Assembly: GCF_963675635.1 (NCBI RefSeq)
Contig: NZ_OY776488.1
Location: forward strand, 2,624,001 to 2,688,000
Direction: 5' to 3'
Source of the DNA: an uncultured Pseudodesulfovibrio sp.
GTDB taxonomy: Bacteria; Desulfobacterota; Desulfovibrionia; Desulfovibrionales; Desulfovibrionaceae
Length of the DNA: 64,000 nucleotides
Shown: piece by piece, positions 1 to 8,285 of the stretch
Position numbering within the stretch: the first letter of the stretch is position 1
Layout of the letters: every line of letters starts with the position of its first letter
Program-made: the position numbers and the translations under genes
Notes under the pieces: generated by a model
What the model saw: the letters and a program-made list of their open reading frames with translations, nothing else
What the model was told of the DNA's origin: nothing
Databases searched by the model: none

Positions 1-179
1 CCGATCAAGTCCGGCCAGTCACCATTCTCCCAGTCCATACCTATAACGCCGGTCTCAAAGGCTTCAGCCACCTTTTTCGGACGCCTTGAAAGGATCACGA
101 TTTCCCAATCGTGGGCCTTCAATTCCCTCACCAATGATTTACCTATAAAGCCGGTTCCTCCGGCGATTATTGCGCGCAA
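1..179 (-). CDS. NAD-dependent epimerase (TIGR01777/YfcH-like), N-terminal part
   Basis: Only the first 59 or so codons lie in the window; the gene runs off the left edge. The N-terminus reads RAIIAGGTGFIGKSLVREL, a classic Rossmann GGTGFIG dinucleotide-binding loop, followed by a beta strand with ILSRRPKKV. This arrangement fits the SDR 'extended' epimerases of the TIGR01777/YfcH group, whose substrate is unknown. The best start is a TTG at 179, because an AAGGAT ribosome binding site lies about 7 bases upstream and the Rossmann motif needs almost no leader. It lies downstream of the NtrY-like kinase on the same strand, about 130 bases away. Confidence 0.75.
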   Translation of the reverse strand, partial: MRAIIAGGTGFIGKSLVRELKAHDWEIVILSRRPKKVAEAFETGVIGMDWENGDWPDLI

Positions 180-313
180 TGCAACATCCTTCGTGTTTTC
201 CGTCCGCCCTGTCGGGGCGGCATGCCCTAAAAATAACACGGGATACGATATAATTCCAAACAATAAAAACCGTTATCGGAACAAACACCAAACGAGTCCC
301 GAACAATCCGGTT

Positions 314-2506
314 CTATGCGTCCGGCAGTTCCAAAACAAAAACAGTGCCCACTGGATCGTTGGCCCGGGCACGAACCTGACCGCCATGGTCAGACACAAT
401 GGATCTGACAATGGTCAATCCAAGTCCTGTGCCACCCTTTTTTTCGGTGTAATATGGCTCAAACAGCCGCGAAGAATCCTTGGGCAACCCGGGACCGTTA
501 TCGGCAACACAGACTGTGACCAACCCCTTACCCACGTCATGGGCCGCAGTGATGTCCACCTTGGCATCATAGACCCCTTTCAAGGCCTGCGCCGCATTGG
601 TCAGCAAGTTAATGAGCACCTTGCGGATGCCTTCACGGTCAAAGGGAAATTCATTAATGGGCGATTCAAAAGTCAGGTTCCAACTGATCTCACGATGAGT
701 GCTTTCGAACATGGTCGTGACCTCTTCAAGGATCGGGGCCAGAAAGTCCGATTCCGGCTGTACTTCCGGCAGCTTTGCATAGGCCGAAAACTCCGTGACC
801 ATATTCTGCAACCGTTCAACCTGATTGACGATAAGTCCGGTACATTGGTCAAAGGTCGGTTCTCCGATACCTTCGCCGTACTTGCGCTGTAACCGTTGGG
901 CCGACAGCTTTATCGGCGTCAGCGGATTCTTGATCTCATGCGCGATACGCCGAGCCACTTCCCGCCACGCAGCCAACCGCTGAATTTTCTCCAGCTCGGT
1001 TATATCCTCGAATACGGCCACATGACCGGCGTCACGTCCCCCCACATTCTTGAGCGAAACCACGTTGACCAACACCTTAATGGTCTTGCCGCGAACAGGC
1101 AGATCGAGCTGACGCTGCCACATGCCACCGGACTTAACCGAAAGCTGTTCCAGAGCGTCCGTCATCATCGTGGCGAAATCTCCCGACAACAAATGGTTTG
1201 GTTTTCTGCCGATAAGAACCGAACCGGGAATGCCAAGAATGCTCTCGGCGGCCTTGTTGACGGTGCCGATACGCCCTTCGGCATCCATGGAAATGACGCC
1301 GGAGGTAATGTTGTTCAGCACAGCCTCGATATATTGACCGCGCCTTTCCAGCTCCTGATTCTGCTGGGCCAGGCGAACGTTGGCCTGCTGCACTGATTCC
1401 TGACTCTGCTCAAGGTCTTCGGCCATGCGGTTGAAGGACTGCACCAGAAATCCGAGCTCATCGTCAGACCTGTCCTCAAGACGAACGGACAGATCCCCTC
1501 GACCGATACGCTCCGTACCGGCGGCCAGAGCCTGAACCGGAGCCGACAGTTCCTTGGCCAGGCGGAAACCGAACCAGATGGCCCCCAGAATAATAAGCAA
1601 AGCCATGACGCCGAGCGTCAGGTAGAGGTTCATCTTCCATGGATATTTGCGGCTCTTGAGTTTCTTGTATTCATCCAGACCGCGTACGATCTGATCGAGC
1701 CGGTGCAGCAGCCCCTGACCAACGGTTTCACCAATGATGAGATAACCGGACCGGCCTTCATCCACAGGCGTAACCCCAAGAACAAGGTCACTGCCGGGTT
1801 TGGGAATAATTGTCGTCCACGATCGAGGGTCCGCCTTGAGAGACTGCCAGTCGATCTTCTCTTTGATCTCGGGCCAGGCCTCACCCCATTGGGCTGTGGC
1901 GTGTGTATTTTGTTCATTGCCTTCGGGGTTGATAACGCCAACCAGACTGAGATCGTACTCGCCAAATTTCTTTTCCAGATAGCGATCCATGGCCTTGCCG
2001 CCCCACGCGAACTTGGAGGTAATGATCTCACCGATCATGACCGAACCGCGACGCTCAAGACGGTCCTGTGCCGAGCCATAAAAGGCGCGCCCCAGCTCCA
2101 GGGCCTGCTCCATGGATTCTTCCACCTGCCCCTTGAACCAATAGTCCACAGAGGTCTGCACGAACTTCACCGAAACGAGATAGATGAGCACTGTTGGAAT
2201 CAGCGAGAGGGAAATAAAGGCCAGAACCAGACGTGTCCGAAGTTTTGACCCAAGGACCTTGCGGCGGCGCTCCAGAATGAGTCGGACCGCATTCCTCGCG
2301 ACATAAAACAGCATGGCCAGCAACAGGACCACGTTCAGAATAAGCAGGTTCAGGATAAGATAGTAATCACCACTCAGATACTTCAACTCGGCCCAGGTCA
2401 GGCTGACGATGAGCACCAGAAAAACCACGGCCAGAATGTATTCCCGCTTGCGCCGCTTTTTTTCCCGGCGAGTAGATGAACTTATGCGGATAGGATCTGG
2501 CGTCAT
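314..2506 (-). CDS. NtrY-like membrane sensor histidine kinase
   Basis: A 730-residue membrane-bound histidine kinase. Three hydrophobic segments lie in the first ~115 residues, then a ~175-residue extracytoplasmic region, a further transmembrane helix near 292-314, a HAMP linker (~315-370), a PAS domain (~390-490), a HisKA domain with HEIKNPLTPI (phospho-acceptor His near 523) and a HATPase domain with the N box (NLLTNAAQAL), DNGPGLP and GGTGLGLTIV. Domain order and the N-terminal helix pattern match NtrY, the nitrogen/redox sensor that normally pairs with the NtrX regulator. No response regulator follows here; an epimerase does, so its partner must be elsewhere. It starts 15 bases after the DUF4390 gene and is probably co-transcribed with it. 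Confidence 0.88.
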   Translation of the reverse strand: MTPDPIRISSSTRREKKRRKREYILAVVFLVLIVSLTWAELKYLSGDYYLILNLLILNVVLLLAMLFYVARNAVRLILERRRKVLGSKLRTRLVLAFISLSLIPTVLIYLVSVKFVQTSVDYWFKGQVEESMEQALELGRAFYGSAQDRLERRGSVMIGEIITSKFAWGGKAMDRYLEKKFGEYDLSLVGVINPEGNEQNTHATAQWGEAWPEIKEKIDWQSLKADPRSWTTIIPKPGSDLVLGVTPVDEGRSGYLIIGETVGQGLLHRLDQIVRGLDEYKKLKSRKYPWKMNLYLTLGVMALLIILGAIWFGFRLAKELSAPVQALAAGTERIGRGDLSVRLEDRSDDELGFLVQSFNRMAEDLEQSQESVQQANVRLAQQNQELERRGQYIEAVLNNITSGVISMDAEGRIGTVNKAAESILGIPGSVLIGRKPNHLLSGDFATMMTDALEQLSVKSGGMWQRQLDLPVRGKTIKVLVNVVSLKNVGGRDAGHVAVFEDITELEKIQRLAAWREVARRIAHEIKNPLTPIKLSAQRLQRKYGEGIGEPTFDQCTGLIVNQVERLQNMVTEFSAYAKLPEVQPESDFLAPILEEVTTMFESTHREISWNLTFESPINEFPFDREGIRKVLINLLTNAAQALKGVYDAKVDITAAHDVGKGLVTVCVADNGPGLPKDSSRLFEPYYTEKKGGTGLGLTIVRSIVSDHGGQVRARANDPVGTVFVLELPDA

Positions 2507-2521
2507 ATGGCCTGGCCTTTC

Positions 2522-3100
2522 CTAATAGGTGAAATCAAGCTGAAACGAATTATTGGCCCCGGCATCCCAGGACCAGAAATACACAAACCGCATCACGCCT
2601 TCTGGTGCATCTTTTTCAATCATGGAGGTTTGCAGCCGAAGACTGTAGTGCGTGCCCCGATCAAGCAACGCCCACGACCCCAGACGTGCTTCGAGGACCC
2701 CCCAACCCTGTTCCAGGAGCTTACCGAGATCCTTGTTCCGCAGTGGCGTCTCACGTTCAGGCAAAGTCATGACAAATTCCTGATTCAAAGCGTCAAACTG
2801 CAGCTCGCTTTCGATCTGGACGGAGGACAGTTCACTGTCCAACCAATATGTATTTTCTTCAAAGAGTTTCACTGAACATTTGAGCACAAGAACGGCTCCG
2901 TCTTCCAGTTCGCCCTTGAGTACGGGTTTCTCCTCCACCGTAACGCCGAACCGGGCCGTCAACCGGCCGTTCACATTGGCAAGCGACGGAGCCATGAGGC
3001 TTAGGCTCTGGGCAGAAGCGATTCCGGTAAACAAGAGAGAGGCCAGGACTATTCCGAAGAGTGTCCCGATTCGCCTGTGGGCAGTATGTTTCATTATCAT
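2522..3100 (-). CDS. DUF4390-type exported protein
   Basis: An exported protein of about 190 residues that I assign to DUF4390, a family often found just upstream of ntrY-type kinases in beta- and deltaproteobacteria. The start MIMKHTAHRRIGTLFGIVL gives a basic n-region, a hydrophobic core and an Ala-X-Ala cleavage region (TGIASAQ), i.e. a Sec signal peptide. A TTG at 3133 would extend the reading frame but would put 11 extra residues ahead of the signal peptide. ATG 3100 or 3094 is preferred, although none has a good ribosome binding site. The mature part is beta-rich with no catalytic motif I recognise. Role unknown; its position suggests the envelope side of the NtrY pathway. Confidence 0.7.
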   Translation of the reverse strand: MIMKHTAHRRIGTLFGIVLASLLFTGIASAQSLSLMAPSLANVNGRLTARFGVTVEEKPVLKGELEDGAVLVLKCSVKLFEENTYWLDSELSSVQIESELQFDALNQEFVMTLPERETPLRNKDLGKLLEQGWGVLEARLGSWALLDRGTHYSLRLQTSMIEKDAPEGVMRFVYFWSWDAGANNSFQLDFTY

Positions 3101-3226
3101 GAAGGATGTACCAGTCGCGGTTGCAAAGGACAAGAGCCCGGGCCTTGTGTTTTCACTACGGGTTGAAGTATCATTCCATCAACGAAAACCTTTCCACGCC
3201 CAACCGATCCCAATGGAGCCTGTCAT

Positions 3227-4111
3227 ATGCAAAAAGAACTTCTGCTCGCCATCGGCGATGACCGCGCCGCCTCATTCAACCTGCGTTTTCTCAAGGAACT
3301 GTTCAACGACATAAGCGACATCAGAGTGACCCTCTTTTACGTGGCTCCCAAACTTGCCTCATGGCACATGCATGAGGAGACGGTCACGCCCACTGAAGAA
3401 GGCCTTGTCGAGCTCATGGCTCACAAGAAAGACAAAGGCCAAAAGGCTCTTGAAGAAGCCCGACGCTGGCTCAAGGACATGACCGGGTGCTCCGGCGACA
3501 ATGTGCATATCAAAGTGGTTCACTCAAAAACAGGCACAGTACGCGAGCTCATCGACGAATGCAGAAGTGGACTGTACGATGCCATGGTGCTCGGACGCAA
3601 AGGCTTCACATGGTTTGAAGAAGTCTTTGAGAACTCTGTCTGTCACGAGCTCATCTGGCAGGACGTCGATTTCCCCATCTGGATATGCAAACGGCCCTCC
3701 AGTGAGCCTCGCCAGGACATCCTGCTCTGCCTGGACGGCTCTGACGCCAGTCTGCGCATGGCTGATCACGCCTCATACATGCTGGCCGATGAAACCAAGC
3801 ATAATTTCACCCTGTTTCATGTGGCTAAATGGGATTACGAAACCGCCATTGCCGAAGAGCTTTTCAGCAAGGCCATTGCCGTCATGAAAAAAAACGGCGT
3901 CACGGAAGACCGGATTACGAGCAAATGCGTCGTGGCAAAAAATGTGGTCAAGGCCATCATTCAGGAAACCGCTGCGTCCTCCTACATGGCTGTGGGCGTA
4001 GGCCGACACGGCACCACCAAGCGCAACAAAAAAGAAAAGATGTTCCCGACATCCGTGTCCGTCAATCTCCTGCGCCAACTCACTGACACCGCATTATGGG
4101 TGAGTCAGTAA
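3227..4111 (+). CDS. Universal stress protein with two UspA domains
   Basis: A 294-residue cytoplasmic protein with two UspA-like alpha/beta halves (~1-150 and ~158-294). The first opens with KELLLAIGDD and the second with QDILLCLDGSDASLRMADH, each being the first beta strand of the fold. The first half has AMVLGRKG and the second MAVGVGRHG, the positions of the Gly-rich nucleotide loop; the second half ends in a Ser-rich stretch (TSVSVNLLRQ). The start has GGAG about 8 bases upstream. It is divergent from the DUF4390 gene and convergent with the ccdA gene. UspA proteins bind ATP or act as stress-survival factors; no specific partner is visible. Confidence 0.88.
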   Translation: MQKELLLAIGDDRAASFNLRFLKELFNDISDIRVTLFYVAPKLASWHMHEETVTPTEEGLVELMAHKKDKGQKALEEARRWLKDMTGCSGDNVHIKVVHSKTGTVRELIDECRSGLYDAMVLGRKGFTWFEEVFENSVCHELIWQDVDFPIWICKRPSSEPRQDILLCLDGSDASLRMADHASYMLADETKHNFTLFHVAKWDYETAIAEELFSKAIAVMKKNGVTEDRITSKCVVAKNVVKAIIQETAASSYMAVGVGRHGTTKRNKKEKMFPTSVSVNLLRQLTDTALWVSQ

Positions 4112-4131
4112 GAGCGTCATGCCCGGCCGTC

Positions 4132-4170
4132 ATTCCCCCCCTGCAATATGTCGAATGCAGGGGAATTTAT
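4132..4170. terminator. Hairpin between convergent uspA and ccdA-like genes
   Basis: ATTCC-(C-rich)-CCTGCA pairs with TGCAGGGGAAT across a 10-base loop, leaving three unpaired C on one arm, followed by a short T/A-rich stretch. It sits in the 75 bases between two convergent genes and probably terminates both. Confidence 0.6.
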
Positions 4171-4186
4171 TATTGTGTCCAGTTGA

Positions 4187-4885
4187 TTACACAAACGGCT
4201 GGGCTATGAAATAGCCGCCAAGCAGACAGATGAGAATTCCGGCAAGACGCCTGAACAGCGTTCCACCCCGCTGCCAGCGGTTGCTCTCCAGCAGTTTGCG
4301 GACAAGAGACGTCGAGCTTCCGGCAATAACAATGGGGATACAGTGTCCAAGGCCGAAAAGCAGGATAAGCAGTATGCCAGTGACGACCTGCTCCTGTACC
4401 GTGATAATGGCCAGAATTGGTGCGATAAAGCCGAAGGTGCAGGACCCGGACAGGATGCCATAGGCCAGACCGAGGACAAAAGCCCCGACAAATCCCTTGA
4501 GTTTCAATCGTCCCATGATACTGCCGGGGATAGAACATTTGGCAATCCCCAGCATATCCAGCCCCACCCACAGCAGGATCAACCCGACAAGAATCGACCA
4601 CCACGAGCCAATGTCACCCATCATCCGCCCGAGCAAGGCGCAGGTGATACCGATCAGGGCAATGGTGATAAACAGGCCGAAGGTGAAAAGGACCGCGTAT
4701 CCGGCGGCCTTCCTGCCTTCGACAAGTTCATTCTGCCCGCCTACATACCCCACGATGAGTGGGATGGAAGCCAAATGACATGGGGAGAAAAGGACACTCA
4801 CCATGCCCCAGAGAAAGCAACCGGCAGCGGCGAGGGCGGTACCGCTCACCATCCATTGGTTAATGGTAAGAAAGAGCTGATCCAT
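4187..4885 (-). CDS. CcdA/DsbD-type membrane thiol:disulfide electron carrier
   Basis: A 232-residue inner-membrane protein with about six transmembrane helices. The two reactive cysteines expected of the CcdA/DsbD-beta family are visible: one in VLFSPCHLASIPLIVGYVGG in helix 1 and one in LSGSCTFGFIAPIL in the middle helix, both next to the family's conserved Pro residues. Such proteins pass electrons from cytoplasmic thioredoxin to extracytoplasmic thioredoxin-like proteins. The lipoprotein encoded just upstream (9-base gap) is the obvious partner. It is the last gene of the ArsR-controlled operon, which suggests keeping a periplasmic thiol acceptor reduced during metal or metalloid stress. 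Confidence 0.85.
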   Translation of the reverse strand: MDQLFLTINQWMVSGTALAAAGCFLWGMVSVLFSPCHLASIPLIVGYVGGQNELVEGRKAAGYAVLFTFGLFITIALIGITCALLGRMMGDIGSWWSILVGLILLWVGLDMLGIAKCSIPGSIMGRLKLKGFVGAFVLGLAYGILSGSCTFGFIAPILAIITVQEQVVTGILLILLFGLGHCIPIVIAGSSTSLVRKLLESNRWQRGGTLFRRLAGILICLLGGYFIAQPFV

Positions 4886-4893
4886 AAACGGCC

Positions 4894-5334
4894 TTACTCG
4901 ACACCCAGTTCGGTCAACTTGGCAACAATGCTTTCCTTGTCAAAAAAACCGACGTGCCGATACCGCTCTTTGCCCTCGGCATCGTAGAATATCTGCGTTG
5001 GAATGGATGTAATCGCATATTTTTTGGCTTCGGCCTTGTGTTCCCATATGTCGATAAAAACAATGGCAGCACGGCCTTCATACTCCCGGGACAACTCTCC
5101 AATGACTGGCAGCATCATCTTGCACGGGACACAGGAGTGAGCACCGATGTCCACCATAGTGACCATGCCGGGGATGGGAACATCCTGCGGTGCGCCGGAA
5201 ATCAGGTCGGCAGTGGAAAGGGACGAGGTTTTTACCTCGCTCTTTACTTGCTCCCCCTGCGAACAGGCCGTCAACGGCATGACCATCAGGCTCAAAACAA
5301 GCATCAAAAAGGCGACTTTCTTTGTTATCATCAA
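4894..5334 (-). CDS. Thioredoxin-fold lipoprotein
   Basis: A 146-residue exported thioredoxin-like protein. Residues 1-24 form a lipoprotein signal with lipobox LTAC (lipidated Cys24), so it is membrane anchored outside the cytoplasm. The thioredoxin domain has an active site SCVPCKMMLP (CVPC, near 68-72) and the cis-Pro region ITSIPTQIF. Trp in the usual WCxxC position is replaced by Ser, as in several TlpA/ResA-like reductases. It lies between the mini-thioredoxin and the CcdA gene and is probably re-reduced by CcdA. Confident on fold and location; substrate unknown. Confidence 0.87.
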   Translation of the reverse strand: MMITKKVAFLMLVLSLMVMPLTACSQGEQVKSEVKTSSLSTADLISGAPQDVPIPGMVTMVDIGAHSCVPCKMMLPVIGELSREYEGRAAIVFIDIWEHKAEAKKYAITSIPTQIFYDAEGKERYRHVGFFDKESIVAKLTELGVE

Positions 5335-5414
5335 TTATTCCTGCGTTATTCCGTATATTTTTTCCACTATTTCACCGCTTTCCCCCAAAAGGCCCAAGAC
5401 TCAACCGACCTGTT

Positions 5415-5642
5415 TTACAACCAACTCAGAACATCCTTTTTACTCGGGGCCTTACCGACCACTTTCACTTCGCCGTCGATGACCACGGCAGGAGTTGAAA
5501 AAATGCCGTGTTTGGCAATTTCCTGAAAATCGCTGACCTTTTCGATTTCAGCATCAACACCGGCTTCGGCGACAGCTTCGCGCACGGTTTTTTCGGCCTG
5601 TTCGCACTTGGGGCAGCCAGGGCCCATAACGAGAATTTTCAT
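5415..5642 (-). CDS. Small redox-active disulfide protein (mini-thioredoxin)
   Basis: A 75-residue protein, the size of the 'redox-active disulfide protein 2' family, with MKILVMGPGCPKCEQAEKTV at the N-terminus (CPKC active site at residues 10-13) and a cis-Pro loop FSTPAVVIDGEVK. There is no signal peptide, so it is cytoplasmic. This family is frequently encoded beside ArsP/SO_0444-like permeases and ArsR regulators, as here. It probably supplies or relays thiol electrons for the permease or for the CcdA pathway; that role is inferred from context. Confidence 0.88.
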   Translation of the reverse strand: MKILVMGPGCPKCEQAEKTVREAVAEAGVDAEIEKVSDFQEIAKHGIFSTPAVVIDGEVKVVGKAPSKKDVLSWL

Positions 5643-5663
5643 AACTGACTCCTGTATGATCGG

Positions 5664-6743
5664 TTAAATAATTGCGTTGAAAATATACCCTACAACAAGG
5701 ATACCGCAGCCGACCACCGCAATGAATATCGCGATAAGACGAGGCTTGAGCACCTTACGCAGGATAACCATCTCCGGAAAGGACAAGGCAATGACAGACA
5801 TCATGAAGGCGAGCACCGTCCCGAGGGCCGCACCCTTGCCGAGCAGCGCCTCGACCACGGGAATGATACCGGCTGCATTCGTATACATGGGGATACCCAT
5901 GAGCACGGAAAGGGGCACGGACCACCACGCTTCATTGCCCATGATACCGGCAAGCTGACCTTCAGGAACATAACCATGAATGGCTGCGCCTGCAGCGATA
6001 CCAAGCACCACGAACTTCCAGACCCGGCGGGTGATATCCTTAACTGAATCCAGCGCATAATCGAAACGAGCAGTCCAGGTCATCTTTTCATCCATGGCTG
6101 CTTCCCCGGCGCGAATCTCCTTGACCCAGTCTTCCACATGATCCTCAAGCCCCATGCGTCCGAGCACCCAGCCCGCCACCACGGCAATGGTTATGCCCGT
6201 AACGAAATACAAGGCCGCGACCTTCCACCCGAGCAGGCCGTAGAGTAAAACCAGAGCAATTTCATTGACCATGGGCGCAGCGATGAGAAAAGAAAACGTC
6301 ACGCCAAGCGGAATCCCTGCGGTCATGAACCCGATGAACAGCGGCACCGCCGAGCAGGAACAAAACGGCGTCACAACGCCGAGAAGCGCAGCCATGACAT
6401 TGCCTGCAGACTCGCGTTTCCCGGCCAGAAAACTCCGCGTCCAGTTCACGGTCACAAACGACCTCAGGATGCCCACAAGAAACACCACGAGCACCAACAA
6501 CATCAATACCTTGGGGGTGTCGTAGACAAAAAACTGAATGGCTGCGCCGAGATGGCTCCCCGTATCCAGTCCAAGCAGGGAATAGGCGAACCAATCCGCA
6601 AACGGCAAGAGCTGGCTGTAGAGACCATACCAAAGTACCAGAGCCAGACCACTGATTAGAAGATATTTCGCCAGATTAGACCCGGAACTCCCTTTGCCGG
6701 AACCGGACTGACACGAACATTGTGTGTCGTTTGATAAAGACAT
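5664..6743 (-). CDS. Permease of the ArsP/SO_0444 (UPF0718) family
   Basis: A 359-residue polytopic inner-membrane protein. It carries the family's TPFCSCSAVPLFIGF motif, whose cysteines bind trivalent arsenicals or soft metals, and a second conserved block near the C-terminus (GIPMYTNAAGIIPVVEAL). A Cys-rich cytoplasmic N-tail (TQCSCQSGSGKG) precedes the first helix. The ATG at 6743 is preferred over 6770 because GAGGG lies 5 bases upstream; starting at 6770 would also place an operator inside the coding region. Family members export methylarsenite or Cu/Zn; the substrate cannot be fixed here. It is transcribed after arsR, with its own operator copy directly upstream. Confidence 0.86.
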   Translation of the reverse strand: MSLSNDTQCSCQSGSGKGSSGSNLAKYLLISGLALVLWYGLYSQLLPFADWFAYSLLGLDTGSHLGAAIQFFVYDTPKVLMLLVLVVFLVGILRSFVTVNWTRSFLAGKRESAGNVMAALLGVVTPFCSCSAVPLFIGFMTAGIPLGVTFSFLIAAPMVNEIALVLLYGLLGWKVAALYFVTGITIAVVAGWVLGRMGLEDHVEDWVKEIRAGEAAMDEKMTWTARFDYALDSVKDITRRVWKFVVLGIAAGAAIHGYVPEGQLAGIMGNEAWWSVPLSVLMGIPMYTNAAGIIPVVEALLGKGAALGTVLAFMMSVIALSFPEMVILRKVLKPRLIAIFIAVVGCGILVVGYIFNAII

Positions 6744-6754
6744 AACACCCTCGC

Positions 6755-6770
6755 TTGGCGTTTTAGCCAA
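6755..6770. promoter_or_regulatory. ArsR-type operator, copy 2 (upstream of the permease)
   Basis: TTGGC-GTTTTA-GCCAA: 5-bp perfect arms and a 6-base spacer, 12-27 bases upstream of the permease start codon and downstream of the arsR stop. Arms and spacer length are identical to those of the site at 7116-7131, which makes a shared regulator likely. Confidence 0.72.
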
Positions 6771-6789
6771 ATGTTAATGCAAAAAAATA

Positions 6790-7092
6790 TTACCTACCAG
6801 CAGCCAGAACAGATTCGATACAGTGGAAAAAATTGAGAACACACGGTACTTTGAGACGATAATAGACATTCTTTCCGCGCTTCTCGTCTTCAACGATACC
6901 AACTTTCTTGAGCACTGTGAGATGTTTGGACACCGTTGAAATATCCGCTCCCACCAGGTCGCGCAGGTCACAGACACACCGCTCTCCCCGGGAGAGCTCC
7001 TCGATCATCATCAAGCGCGAAGGGTGTGCCATGGCCTTGACCACGTTGGCTCGCTCCTCGAACTGCTGTGCTGTAATTACATCCTGTTTCAT
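6790..7092 (-). CDS. ArsR/SmtB-family metalloregulatory repressor
   Basis: A 100-residue winged-helix protein. The metal-sensing motif of the ArsR 'alpha-3' class is visible as GERCVCDLRDLVGADISTVS (Cys-X-Cys at the start of the recognition helix), followed by KHLTVLKKVGIV and the wing EKRGKNVYYRL. Two more cysteines near the C-terminus (PCVLNFFHCIE) could complete a soft-metal site. The ATG at 7092 is chosen because GGAGAACC lies just upstream; the longer frame up to 7131 would cover the operator. It heads the operon arsR-permease-mini-thioredoxin-thioredoxin lipoprotein-ccdA and presumably represses it until metal(loid) binds. Confidence 0.9.
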   Translation of the reverse strand: MKQDVITAQQFEERANVVKAMAHPSRLMMIEELSRGERCVCDLRDLVGADISTVSKHLTVLKKVGIVEDEKRGKNVYYRLKVPCVLNFFHCIESVLAAGR

Positions 7093-7115
7093 ACTCGGTT
7101 CTCCATATCTTTCAT

Positions 7116-7131
7116 TTGGCAATATAGCCAA
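7116..7131. promoter_or_regulatory. ArsR-type operator, copy 1 (upstream of arsR)
   Basis: TTGGC-AATATA-GCCAA, 24-39 bases upstream of the arsR start codon. Same arms and same 6-base spacer length as the site at 6755-6770, with an AT-rich centre that could overlap the -10 region. Autoregulation by ArsR is the simplest reading. Confidence 0.75.
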
Positions 7132-7196
7132 GCGTCGACTAAAGTCAAGTGCCGAAGTATGATTATACCCGACTTCATCATGACGATACGGAAACT

Positions 7197-7649
7197 CTAA
7201 TTGAGGGGAGGCAACAGAACAGCCTTGCCGTGCTTATATTCCAACCGAAACGGCTCCTTGCGAACCGCATAGTCCAACTCCGGGGTGAGTTTGGTGAAAC
7301 TGGTAATGGCGCCACCGTTGGAAGACACGGTCACGTAGACTTTCTGTCCCACCTTGGGTTTGATATAGATGATATCCTCAGACCGTTTTTGCCACGCGTA
7401 GTTCAAAATCTTACATGCACCAATAAAAGTCTGGGGGGTATAGGGCGTGACAGCATATTCGCGTTTGAAGGAAACGCGGGTGAATGTCCCGTCACGGTTG
7501 CCGCTCATCTGTCGAACCTGAGCAACTGTGGCAATGGCTTTAATCTCCGAATCATGAGCCATGAGGGCCATGTAGTCCGGCTCGCTTGCCTTGGTAGGCA
7601 ACACAGTCAGAAGGAAAAAGATACCAATGAGTGCTATACGGATTTTCAT
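7197..7649 (-). CDS. Exported protein of unknown function
   Basis: About 150 residues from the preferred start MKIRIALIGIFFLLTVL, which is a Sec signal peptide (cleavage near TKAS). The mature part contains RVSFKREYAVTPYTP, then GACKILNYAW and KPKVGQKVYVTVSSNGG, suggesting a small beta-rich domain with one free Cys. I do not recognise the family. The frame is open upstream to 7778, but that extension has no ribosome binding site and would add a second hydrophobic stretch. It is divergent from nfeD. Confidence 0.6.
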   Translation of the reverse strand: MKIRIALIGIFFLLTVLPTKASEPDYMALMAHDSEIKAIATVAQVRQMSGNRDGTFTRVSFKREYAVTPYTPQTFIGACKILNYAWQKRSEDIIYIKPKVGQKVYVTVSSNGGAITSFTKLTPELDYAVRKEPFRLEYKHGKAVLLPPLN

Positions 7650-7822
7650 AATATTTTGATGTGGTTGTACCTGCAGATTTTCTGAGAAAGGGACGGTATA
7701 CCAGCATGAACGTATACGCAAGCATGAGAAAAAGAATGCACAGACGGCACAGGCTGTCAATGGTATTGATGTCGACAAAACCGTATGGGACCGCTATTGT
7801 GTTTTTTTAATCAGGAGGCTTC

Positions 7823-8284
7823 ATGGAATATTTTAACTCAATGGAAAACATACTCTGGCTAATCTGGCTCGGCGTTGGTGTGGCCTTCCTTGTGGCAGAA
7901 TTCGTGATGCCCGCCTTCATCGTCATTTTCTTCGGTGTTGGCGCGATCATTGCCGGAGTCACGGCGTTTTTCGGATTTTCACTACAAATGCAGATCGTCG
8001 TATTCGGAGCATCATCTCTTGCCCTGATCCTCCTGCTTCGCAAAACCATGTCCACAATCTTTGCCGGGGAATCCGCTCTGGACGAAGAAGAAACGGATTC
8101 TGCCATCGGCGCACTGTGCGAAGTGGTTGAACCCATCAATCCGCCGCAAACCGGACGCATCAAATACCTGGGTTCTTTCTGGTCGGCACGATGCGACCAT
8201 CCCGTCAACGTCGGGGCAATGGTTCGCATCATTCATCGTGACGAAAAAGACCCCAACGCCTTCATTGTAGAAAAGGAGAACTGA
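7823..8284 (+). CDS. NfeD-family membrane protein
   Basis: A 153-residue protein with three closely spaced transmembrane helices in the first ~70 residues (LIWLGVGVAFLVAEFVM; FFGVGAIIAGVTAFFG) and a soluble OB-fold-like C-terminal domain (~85-150, CEVVEPINPPQTGRIKYLG). This is the short NfeD/YbbK type. A strong ribosome binding site (AGGAGG) precedes the ATG. The SPFH gene follows after a single base, the usual pairing of NfeD with stomatin-like proteins in membrane quality control and microdomain organisation. Confidence 0.9.
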   Translation: MEYFNSMENILWLIWLGVGVAFLVAEFVMPAFIVIFFGVGAIIAGVTAFFGFSLQMQIVVFGASSLALILLLRKTMSTIFAGESALDEEETDSAIGALCEVVEPINPPQTGRIKYLGSFWSARCDHPVNVGAMVRIIHRDEKDPNAFIVEKEN

Positions 8285-8285
8285 T

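Noticed and set aside
180-313. CCGCCC-TGTCG-GGGCGG hairpin in the gap after the NtrY gene.
   Set aside because: No T run follows on either strand, so terminator status is not supported.
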